Of a stretch of 64,000 bases of DNA, positions 46,449 through 53,486 are shown piece by piece. The DNA comes from Gammaproteobacteria bacterium (GTDB lineage: Bacteria; Pseudomonadota; Gammaproteobacteria; Arenicellales; Poriferihabitantaceae), in contig JAUILZ010000001.1 of the NCBI GenBank assembly GCA_030432755.1, positions 267,388 to 331,387 on the forward strand. Direction: 5' to 3'. Numbering within the stretch: the first letter of the stretch is position 1; the number at the start of each line of letters is the position of its first letter. The notes under the pieces were generated by a model. It saw only the letters and a program-made list of their open reading frames with translations, was not told where the DNA came from and did not search any database. The translations under genes and the position numbers were made by a program.

Positions 46449-47015
46449 CTAATAAATAGATGGAAATCTGTTTTCGAACGCATTAGAAGCGCCGTCCAAT
46501 AGATGAGGATTTGCTTCCAAGTGCTCTCTTGCCCATGGCTGCAATATGTAGGCAAAGCCGCTTAGCATACGTCCAATTTCTGATGCTTGTTGTAGAATGC
46601 GTTTATTCTCAAGACTTCCTTTAATTCCATCTTCAGCTAAGAAATTTACACTTGTATCTTGATTCAATATATACGGAACTAAATATGACTTCTCATCTGG
46701 TGTTAGTTTCGAAAGTTCTGTAGTCAACATGATAAGTTTGTTCCGTTCGCTTCTTCGTTTGTTCAATCTAACAACTATTTTCCCCGCAAGCTTATATAGT
46801 TGAAATAGAAACTGCGCCAATAGTATCGAAATAGATCCTATAAAAATACCACCTAGATAAGAGACATTTGATTTTTTGAAATCTCCAAGGCCAACTGTGT
46901 GGACGAAACTATCGGCCCCAAACAAAATTGTCCCACTAAAAATAGCTAGCCCCAAGAAAATAATTGGGCTGCTATGTCTAAGTGCAGAGAGGAGTGCGGT
47001 GAATTGTTCAATCAT
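46449..47015 (-). CDS. SieB-like superinfection-exclusion membrane protein
   Basis: A 188-aa inner-membrane protein: two hydrophobic segments (PIIFLGLAIFSGTILFG and IFIGSISILLAQFLFQLY), a basic stretch (LNKRRSERNK) and a soluble tail with the superinfection exclusion B pattern: LTPDEKSYLVPYILNQD, LENKRILQQASEIG, and WAREHLEANPHLL. SieB proteins of lambdoid phages make lysogens abort infection by other phages. Head gene of the minus-strand trio with the 119-aa and FtsZ-like proteins. A protective role is inferred from the family. Confidence 0.72.
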   Translation of the reverse strand: MIEQFTALLSALRHSSPIIFLGLAIFSGTILFGADSFVHTVGLGDFKKSNVSYLGGIFIGSISILLAQFLFQLYKLAGKIVVRLNKRRSERNKLIMLTTELSKLTPDEKSYLVPYILNQDTSVNFLAEDGIKGSLENKRILQQASEIGRMLSGFAYILQPWAREHLEANPHLLDGASNAFENRFPSIY

Positions 47016-47167
47016 GAATTGATTAATTCTTATAGTGGGCGGCGAATATGATTAGTTTTGTTCTGAATTTGAATTTGAGTCAAAGCCCAACATGTGTGCC
47101 TGATGGCACATGATAGGAGTAACTCAACTAGGTGCGATTTTGAAATTTGTTATAAAATGGAAGTGTT

Positions 47168-47475
47168 GCCGGGATGGTGGAATTGGTAGACACAAGAGAA
47201 TTGATTATATTGGAGCATTGAGGTTGGAAATTCCTCGAACGAATCCACTCAAATTCGGGGAAACCTTAGCGAAGATTCGTTGGCAATCCCGAGCGAAGCC
47301 GCCGATTTGCGGACTGTGTAGAGACTTGGCGGGTGGGGCCTAAGGGAATATTGGGCATTCCTAAGGTCAAGAGAAAGTCCAGACCACAAACAGCGTTTAG
47401 TCTATGAAAGCTGAAGCTGGAAAGAAAATCTCTCGGCAGCAATGCCGCGCGGGTTCAAATCCAGCTCCGGCACCA
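47168..47475 (+). tRNA. tRNA-Leu(UAA) interrupted by a group I intron
   Basis: 5' exon 47168-47202 (GCCGGGATGGTGGAATTGG start, ending in the anticodon loop) and 3' exon 47425-47475 with encoded CCA. Joined, they give the anticodon loop ATT-AAAA with anticodon UAA on an AGAGA/TCTCT stem and a long variable arm, so leucine. Defects: the acceptor 3' strand is one base short (TCCGGC), the T-stem has a G-A mismatch (GCGGG/CCAGC) and position 32 is A. It may be weakened or decaying. A tRNA reading UUA would suit the AT-rich island genes. Confidence 0.83.
47203..47424 (+). ncRNA. Group I intron (tRNA-Leu type, 222 nt)
   Basis: Placed between anticodon positions 34 and 35, the same site as the classical cyanobacterial tRNA-Leu introns. 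The core matches that family in order: CACTCAAATTCGGGGAAACC, GGCAATCCCGAGCGAAGCCG, GTAGAGACTTGGCGGG, then [16 protein letters not shown]7 pairs GACTT with AAGTC; P8 can form from AGGGAAT and ATTCCT. It ends in G (omega-G) before AAAATCTC. P1 looks weak because exon base 32 is A where the guide GAG expects C. No homing-endonuclease gene is inside. Confidence 0.83.
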
Positions 47476-47808
47476 TCATAGAGGCATTTTTGCTACACAG
47501 AAAACTTCCTACAATATGATAAGTAATTGATTTAAATGATATAAAAGGAACTTAGCGCCAAGATAACTGTAACACGTTGAATCATTGAACTAATTCAAGA
47601 AACACCTAAATCTGATTCGCATTCTAATGCGAAGAACTAATAGAATTGCGCCTAAAGCCAGAACCTAGCCAACCCGAGAATTGGCAAGTTCTAGAATCAA
47701 TAAAGAGCCAATTGCACCAATTTGGCGCAATTGAGGCCAGAAAAGTTTGACAGTAAGGTGAAAGATTACGGTCGATACTCAACTCAGTTAACTATCAATA
47801 TATAAAAA
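47476..47808. promoter_or_regulatory. Intergenic leader with two palindromes before the methyltransferase
   Basis: No gene seen. Two structures lie 76-150 bases before the methyltransferase start. At 47660-47692, AGAACCTAGCCAA faces TTGGCAAGTTCT. At 47709-47733 a 25-bp near-perfect palindrome has the arms CAATTGC and GCAATTG and an inner CCA/TGG. They could be operators for control of the defence-like cassette or hairpins that end transcription coming from the tRNA gene. Confidence 0.5.
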
Positions 47809-48813
47809 GTGAGAAAAAAACGCGCGTATTTCAAAACATCACGAGGCCAGATTATTTGGGAGGATTCTAGGTCTGCTCTTCGAGAGATCGAAGACAGAAC
47901 AGTAGACTTAATAATAACTAGTCCACCATTCGGATTACTCAGAGGGAAAGAGTATGGGAATGTACATGCGGACAAATACATTGATTGGTTTATGGACTTC
48001 GCTGTCCATTTCAAACGAATACTAAAAAGAAATGGAAGTTTCGTACTTGATATTGGTGGAAGCTGGGTTAAGGGACAGCCAACTAGATCCATATATCAAT
48101 TCGAACTCCTAGTAGTTCTATGTCGTGAACTAGGCTTTCACTTGGCGCAGGATTTCTATTGGTGGAATCCGGCCAAACTCCCTACCCCAGCGGAGTGGGT
48201 AACTGTAAGGAGAGTGCGCGTAAAAGACGCAGTAAATCAAGTGTGGTGGTTATCAAAATCACCTTGGCCAAAAGCATCAAATACAAGAGTGCTCCAACCG
48301 TATAGTAGTAGTATGCGCACTCTTCTTAAGAAAGGATACAAGCCAAGTATGAGACCATCGGGACATGACATTAGTTCTCAATTCAATAGCGACAACGGTG
48401 CTGCGATACCGCCAAATTTAATTGCTTCGGCCAATACGGAAAGTAACAGTTCGTATATAAGTTACTGCAAAGACAAAGGAATAAAACCTCATCCGGCGAG
48501 ATTTCCAAAAGATATCCCGGAATATTTTGTGAGGATGTTAACTGATGAAGGCGACATGGTGGTAGACCCTTTTGCTGGCAGCTGCGTTACCGGAGAGGTT
48601 TGCGAAAGGCTGGGTAGAAGATGGAAGTGCATAGAAATTGAGGAGGCGTATTTACAAGGTGCGCTAGGAAGATTCAAAGCGCATAGTAAAAAGAAAAAGA
48701 CCAGCGGGAGTAAAGATCGGCAAGAAGTTGTCTATCAAATTCCAAAAGTTGGGGGGCTTTGGAGAGATGATACGAAGAGTAAAAAACTTACAACCGGGAA
48801 ATCGCGCAGATAG
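47809..48813 (+). CDS. DNA methyltransferase, beta class (TSPPF type)
   Basis: A 334-aa site-specific DNA methyltransferase. The catalytic motif IV is LIITSPPFGLL (around residue 40) and the AdoMet-binding motif I, DPFAGSCVTGEVCERLGR, comes later (around 253), so the order is that of the beta class. SPPF-type motifs occur in N4-cytosine and some N6-adenine enzymes. Start is GTG 47809, no clear ribosome-binding site. It is the first gene of the co-directional cassette that runs to 55778 and is 3 bases from the helicase gene, so it probably marks self DNA. Confidence 0.9.
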   Translation: MRKKRAYFKTSRGQIIWEDSRSALREIEDRTVDLIITSPPFGLLRGKEYGNVHADKYIDWFMDFAVHFKRILKRNGSFVLDIGGSWVKGQPTRSIYQFELLVVLCRELGFHLAQDFYWWNPAKLPTPAEWVTVRRVRVKDAVNQVWWLSKSPWPKASNTRVLQPYSSSMRTLLKKGYKPSMRPSGHDISSQFNSDNGAAIPPNLIASANTESNSSYISYCKDKGIKPHPARFPKDIPEYFVRMLTDEGDMVVDPFAGSCVTGEVCERLGRRWKCIEIEEAYLQGALGRFKAHSKKKKTSGSKDRQEVVYQIPKVGGLWRDDTKSKKLTTGKSRR

Positions 48814-48816
48814 CAG

Positions 48817-50907
48817 ATGTTTGAATCGAGCAAGCGCGAGTATGAAGCAGATCTCTCAAAAATTGATTTTGAGACTGAATACCGGTCGAGTAAAGAAGAC
48901 ACTATTGGGGCGTTTCTTACACCTTGTTTGAGGAACTCAATTCTCTATGAAAGAGCAGCAGGATACTTTAAATCTACAGTGCTCAATGTGGTAGGGAGGG
49001 AAGTAGCTGAATTTGCAAGAAGGGGCGGAAAACTAAGAATTGTTTGCTCTCCAAATTTAACCAATGAAGATATTGAATGTATATCTGCTGGATATGCGAA
49101 ATACGAAGAAGTAATGCCGTGCAGACTGATAGAAGATATTGATGAATTGATTCAAAATGAAGACACCAAATTTCGATTGAAGTTACTTGCCTTACTAGTT
49201 TCACATGGAGCTATAGAAATTAAGCTTGCGATTAGAAGAGATCGGAGGGGGCTATATCATGAAAAAATAGGCGCATTTCATGATGAATTCGGGAATGTAG
49301 TTACTTTTAAAGGATCTGCAAACGAAACGTGGAGTGGATGGCATATTGATGGGAACTTTGAATCAATAGAGGTTTTTTGTAGCTGGAGAGAGGGCCTAGA
49401 GTCAGTCAGAGTTGCAAAGCACTGCGACCATTTAAATAACCTTTGGAATGAAACAGACGATGATGTCGAAACGTTCAAGTTTCCAAAGCATGCAATTGAT
49501 TACCTAAGAAGTAATGCACTAAGTTTGGATGAATTCCAAGACTTCATAAAGAATAGGAGTAATACAAAGCGTAAAACACCGCTGCCCCATCAACTGGAAG
49601 CTATTGAGAACTGGAAACAAAATGGCAGTAGAGGAATATTTCAGCACGCAACTGGCAGTGGAAAGACAGTCACTGCGCTCATTGCGATAAGTGATCACGT
49701 ATCAAATGGGAAGCCTGCGCTTGTGCTCGTTCCAAGTCGTTTGCTACTAAAGCAATGGCGTGAAGAAATAGAATCCTATATTCCAGACAGCGTGATTCTT
49801 CTAGCAGGAGGAGGTAACAACGGCTGGAAAAAAGGAGAGCGACTATCAAGCTTTTCCAAGTCGAATAATCGGACGTGTAGAATTATACTGTCAACAATGC
49901 AAACTGCGTCTACGAATGGTTTCATAGAGCGGATAGATCAAGGAGAGCATTTGATGCTAGTAGCTGATGAAGTGCATCAAATGGGAAGCTTGAAGAATTC
50001 TCGTTTTTTTGGGGTCTGTTCTGGTCCTAGGCTGGGACTGAGTGCGACGCCTGAGAGGTATGGTGATGAAGTAGGTACTAAAAAGATACTATCGTATTTT
50101 GAGAGGATAGTACCACCTGTCATTTCAATTAATGACGCAATTGAAGCGGGAAGGTTGGTAAAGTATGAATATTATCCTCATGCCGTGAATCTAAATTCAG
50201 AGGAGTCTGAGGAGTGGAGTAACTTAACAACACAAATCAACAAGGAGATTGCCCGTACAAACAGTGACTTCAATTCAATCGTATTAACCGAGCGTGCTAA
50301 GTTGCTACTAATACAAAGATCACGGATCGCAAAAAAGGCTGCTAAAAAGATTGATCTCAGTTGCGAAATATTGAACGAAAGCTACGAAAAAGGACAATCT
50401 TGGCTTGTTTATTGTGAAGACGCTGATCAGCTTGAATCAATTCGCTCGAAACTTCAGGAAGTTGGAATAGATACGAATGTATACCATACTGGCATGTCAG
50501 GAGATATGAGTGCAACGCTAGAATGGTTTAAAAAATTTGGTGGCGTATTAGTTTCAATACGCTGTCTTGATGAGGGAATAGATATTCCCGATATAAGTCA
50601 TGCGCTCATTCTTGCCTCATCTCAAAATCCGAGGCAGTTTATTCAGCGACGAGGCCGAGTGCTTAGAAAAGCGAAAGGTAAATATATTGCTGTTATCCAT
50701 GATGCAATTGTGGTTCCCGTTGATAAAGATGAATACGAAGACCAGACAGGTTTGTTGGAATCGGAGCTTGTGCGAGCAATTGAGTTTGCTAGAAACGCCA
50801 TAAACAAAGGATCTGGGGCATTTCTACAAGAAATTGCAAGCAACATGGGACTTGATCTGGAGAAATTAGTGAATGTTGGATATGAGGTGGACGATGAAAG
50901 AATCTGA
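48817..50907 (+). CDS. PLD-nuclease / SF2 helicase fusion
   Basis: A 696-aa protein. N-terminal part: phospholipase D-like nuclease fold with the HKD-type motif GLYHEKIGAF (around residue 147) and GSANETWSGW. Helicase part: Q-like PHQLEAIENW, Walker A ATGSGKTVTALI (around 282), DEVH box LVADEVHQMG (around 385), LSATPERYGD, and motif VI QFIQRRGRVLRKAKGK (around 607). This is the architecture of a restriction-type motor with its own nuclease. It overlaps the next small gene by 14 bases. Confidence 0.88.
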   Translation: MFESSKREYEADLSKIDFETEYRSSKEDTIGAFLTPCLRNSILYERAAGYFKSTVLNVVGREVAEFARRGGKLRIVCSPNLTNEDIECISAGYAKYEEVMPCRLIEDIDELIQNEDTKFRLKLLALLVSHGAIEIKLAIRRDRRGLYHEKIGAFHDEFGNVVTFKGSANETWSGWHIDGNFESIEVFCSWREGLESVRVAKHCDHLNNLWNETDDDVETFKFPKHAIDYLRSNALSLDEFQDFIKNRSNTKRKTPLPHQLEAIENWKQNGSRGIFQHATGSGKTVTALIAISDHVSNGKPALVLVPSRLLLKQWREEIESYIPDSVILLAGGGNNGWKKGERLSSFSKSNNRTCRIILSTMQTASTNGFIERIDQGEHLMLVADEVHQMGSLKNSRFFGVCSGPRLGLSATPERYGDEVGTKKILSYFERIVPPVISINDAIEAGRLVKYEYYPHAVNLNSEESEEWSNLTTQINKEIARTNSDFNSIVLTERAKLLLIQRSRIAKKAAKKIDLSCEILNESYEKGQSWLVYCEDADQLESIRSKLQEVGIDTNVYHTGMSGDMSATLEWFKKFGGVLVSIRCLDEGIDIPDISHALILASSQNPRQFIQRRGRVLRKAKGKYIAVIHDAIVVPVDKDEYEDQTGLLESELVRAIEFARNAINKGSGAFLQEIASNMGLDLEKLVNVGYEVDDERI

Positions 50908-51094
50908 CAGTGAAATGAATTTGGACTGGAAAACACTACTAGCGGTGAAGGCTGAGTTAGAAATCGATTTACCTAATGAGGTAATTCACAACGCCTTGGA
51001 AATCGAAAGAAAATTTCAATTCGATGGAGATCGAGCAGATCCAGTCAAGATGCTGGAGAGAGTTGTTGACGAATATATAGATGAGAAATCGTGA
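50894..51094 (+). CDS. Small acidic protein of the cassette (66 aa)
   Basis: MKESDSEMNLDWKTLL begins a mostly helical, acidic protein ending ERVVDEYIDEKS; EIDLPNEVIHNALEIERKF is its middle. No enzyme motif. It overlaps the helicase end and precedes the ATPase gene by 18 bases, so it is probably a small subunit or connector in the same system. I chose ATG 50894 over the in-frame TTG at 50873. Confidence 0.7.
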   Translation: MKESDSEMNLDWKTLLAVKAELEIDLPNEVIHNALEIERKFQFDGDRADPVKMLERVVDEYIDEKS

Positions 51095-51112
51095 ACTTGG
51101 AGTATTAATACG

Positions 51113-53092
51113 ATGAAACTGGTCTCCTTGACGCTGTTAAATTTTATGCCATACAAAGGTGAAGTTCACATTCAGTTTCCGATGGAATCGGATAAAAATG
51201 TTCTTGTCATATTTGGAGACAATATGCGTGGCAAGACAAGTATCCTCAATGGGGTGCGGTGGGTTTTATATAGTAAGGCATTAGGCCGACATTCCAGAGA
51301 GATCAAAATAACTGACATAATAAACAAAGAAGCCGCTAGAAAAAATGATTGGAGGGTTGAGGCGCATTTAAAGTTCGAAGCAAATGGCAACTCATACGAC
51401 TTAAGGAGAATTGCGGATAGAAAGTCAGAAACGACAACACCCACGTCAAAGGACGACTATAGGTATGAAGTTCACCTTAGAAAAAATGGAGAACCAATAC
51501 GTGGGGATCTGGTTGAGCATGAGATAAACAATGTGTGCCCGGAGGCAATCTCTAGATTTTTCTTGTTTGATGGCGAGCTTCTTCAAGAGTACGAAACGCT
51601 ACTAATAGATGACAGTCAGCAGGGCAAACAAATTAAAGAGTCTATTGAAAAAGTATTGGGCGTGCCGGCATTGATCAATGCTCGTGATGATATTCGAGTA
51701 ATTCTTAAAAATGCACGAAAAAGGCAAACTGTTGATCTACGTCAAGTAGAAGGACTTCAAGCACAAGCAGAACGGATAGAAAATATAATTGCAGAAATCG
51801 ATTCTATTGAAAACGATCTATCAATTCTGAAAGCAAAAGTTGAAGAGAAAGAGACAGAACATGACAAGCTAGATGACGAGGTGCGAGCTTCGCATGGTTT
51901 GATTGAGGCACAAACGTCTCTAGCAATTAAGACCTCTCAACGAGAAGAGCTAGAGAAGCGGTATGAGTCTCTACAAGACAAAAGAAAGTCTCTTATTTCC
52001 ATGGCATGGAAAGACTTAATAAATGTAAAACTGGAAACAATGAGGGACAGCCTAACTAAAGAGCAGGATAAGGTCATGGAGCAGATTAAAAAACAAAGTA
52101 CTCTACAAGTGGAAATGTTGAATCTCCAAAGTCTGCTAAAACATGATAGATGTCCAACGTGCGATTCGGAACTGCGATCTGAAAAAAGGCGCGAGCTAAT
52201 GACCAAGCTGGATGAGTATCAGAATTCTATGGAGGACGCTCAGTCTTGGATAGATAGAAACAACGATATAACTAGGGATCTTTCAAACATGTCTGGATTC
52301 CGAAGAGAAAATATTTTGAGTCAATTAAGATCTGTTGACGAAGATATAACAAAAATAGATTTCGAAGCTCAAAAACTAGAAAACGAAATAGAGAAAGACA
52401 AACAGTTGATAGAGGGTAACGATACCAGCGAAATTGCTCGCAAAAGGGAGAGGCTAAAGAATCTAACTAAAATGATAGCCGACTTAAAAGTACGAATTGA
52501 AGATCAAGAGGAAACGCTTAGAGCAAAGAATGAGGAGCTTAAGGTTGCGCAAAAAGGTATTGAAGGAATGACAAAAAATAGAATGCAACGTAGCACTACT
52601 AAAGTATCGGTTTGCGAAAGTATGGAAAAATTGTTTGACAAGGGAATTGAAAATCTAAGAGATAGATTGCGATCAAAAGTTGGTGACCTAGCAAATGAAG
52701 CATTCTCCGCAATGAGCACGCAGAAAAACTATCAAGGCTTAGAAATCAATGAAAACTATGGATTAAACATTATAGATGGTGGCGGTAGGCCTGTCCCGGT
52801 AAGAAGTGCTGGCGCAGAACAAATAGTTGCTTTGTCGCTTATCGACGGATTGAACCGAACCGGTAGGGCGGCTGGTCCAGTTTTGATGGATACGCCATTC
52901 GGTCGATTGGACTTGAAGCATAGAGACAACGTACTTGAGTATCTTCCAAAGGTAACAAGTCAGTTTATACTTTTGGTGCATAGCGGTGAAATCCGCCCGG
53001 AAACTGACTTGGATGTTATATCACACCGGATCGGCGGGTTTTATAGAATTAAAGAAGTGAGTGACTCTGAATCAAGATTGGAGCGCGAGTAA
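51113..53092 (+). CDS. DndD/Rad50-like SMC-type ATPase
   Basis: A 659-aa SMC/Rad50-type ATPase. N-terminal Walker A FGDNMRGKTSILNGV with the DndD-like start LTLLNFMPYKGEVHI; long coiled coils (residues about 200-550) broken by a zinc hook CPTC (around residue 345); C-terminal signature SAGAEQIVALSLIDG and Walker B VLMDTPFGRLD followed by HRDNVLEYLP. The C-terminal block is very close to DndD, the ATPase of phosphorothioate systems; dndB, C or E-like cysteine desulfurase genes are not present here. It probably senses or scans DNA for the cassette. Confidence 0.88.
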   Translation: MKLVSLTLLNFMPYKGEVHIQFPMESDKNVLVIFGDNMRGKTSILNGVRWVLYSKALGRHSREIKITDIINKEAARKNDWRVEAHLKFEANGNSYDLRRIADRKSETTTPTSKDDYRYEVHLRKNGEPIRGDLVEHEINNVCPEAISRFFLFDGELLQEYETLLIDDSQQGKQIKESIEKVLGVPALINARDDIRVILKNARKRQTVDLRQVEGLQAQAERIENIIAEIDSIENDLSILKAKVEEKETEHDKLDDEVRASHGLIEAQTSLAIKTSQREELEKRYESLQDKRKSLISMAWKDLINVKLETMRDSLTKEQDKVMEQIKKQSTLQVEMLNLQSLLKHDRCPTCDSELRSEKRRELMTKLDEYQNSMEDAQSWIDRNNDITRDLSNMSGFRRENILSQLRSVDEDITKIDFEAQKLENEIEKDKQLIEGNDTSEIARKRERLKNLTKMIADLKVRIEDQEETLRAKNEELKVAQKGIEGMTKNRMQRSTTKVSVCESMEKLFDKGIENLRDRLRSKVGDLANEAFSAMSTQKNYQGLEINENYGLNIIDGGGRPVPVRSAGAEQIVALSLIDGLNRTGRAAGPVLMDTPFGRLDLKHRDNVLEYLPKVTSQFILLVHSGEIRPETDLDVISHRIGGFYRIKEVSDSESRLERE

Positions 53093-53094
53093 CA

Positions 53095-53478
53095 ATGCTA
53101 ACGCAGGAACCTAGTACAGTTGGCCTCTCTAAAGAGGGTCATGAGAAGTTGAAACTACTGAAAGAGCATGGGGAGTTTGCAGAACTCCTTGATGCCTATA
53201 GATTTGCTATTGCCCTAGCAATAGCACAAGGCGTAGATCCGGCCAGTATTGGAAAGAACGCGGGCAGGCAAACGATATTTAATGTTGGGTCACTTGATCC
53301 TGACAATCTAATAAGGACCTCGGTGAGGTTAGTTTATAGAGATGCATGCGGAAACGAGTCTGTGTATAAAGTTGCAGAGAAGTTGGCAGAGTGGGGGGTT
53401 GAAGAGCTTTACAATGAAGCTAATAGGGGGAGAATAGATTTTGAAACACTCTTGGAGCAAGCAGAAAGTTCCAATTAA
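53095..53478 (+). CDS. Unknown 127-aa cassette protein
   Basis: A soluble, helical protein: SKEGHEKLKLLKEHGEFAEL near the start, then YRFAIALAIAQGVDPASIG and YKVAEKLAEWGVEELYNEA. The small size and KLKLLK-type start vaguely recall DndE, but I would not assign it. It starts 2 bases after the ATPase stop and precedes the 763-aa protein by 8 bases, so it is a firm member of the operon. Confidence 0.72.
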   Translation: MLTQEPSTVGLSKEGHEKLKLLKEHGEFAELLDAYRFAIALAIAQGVDPASIGKNAGRQTIFNVGSLDPDNLIRTSVRLVYRDACGNESVYKVAEKLAEWGVEELYNEANRGRIDFETLLEQAESSN

Positions 53479-53486
53479 GCAGAAAC

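Noticed and set aside
47110..47343. 77-codon frame
   Set aside because: It overlaps the tRNA-Leu 5' exon and the intron core, which explain the conservation.
51113..53478. A full Dnd phosphorothioation system
   Set aside because: The ATPase resembles DndD, but no DndA/IscS, DndB or DndC-like gene is in the cassette; the modification gene is a methyltransferase.
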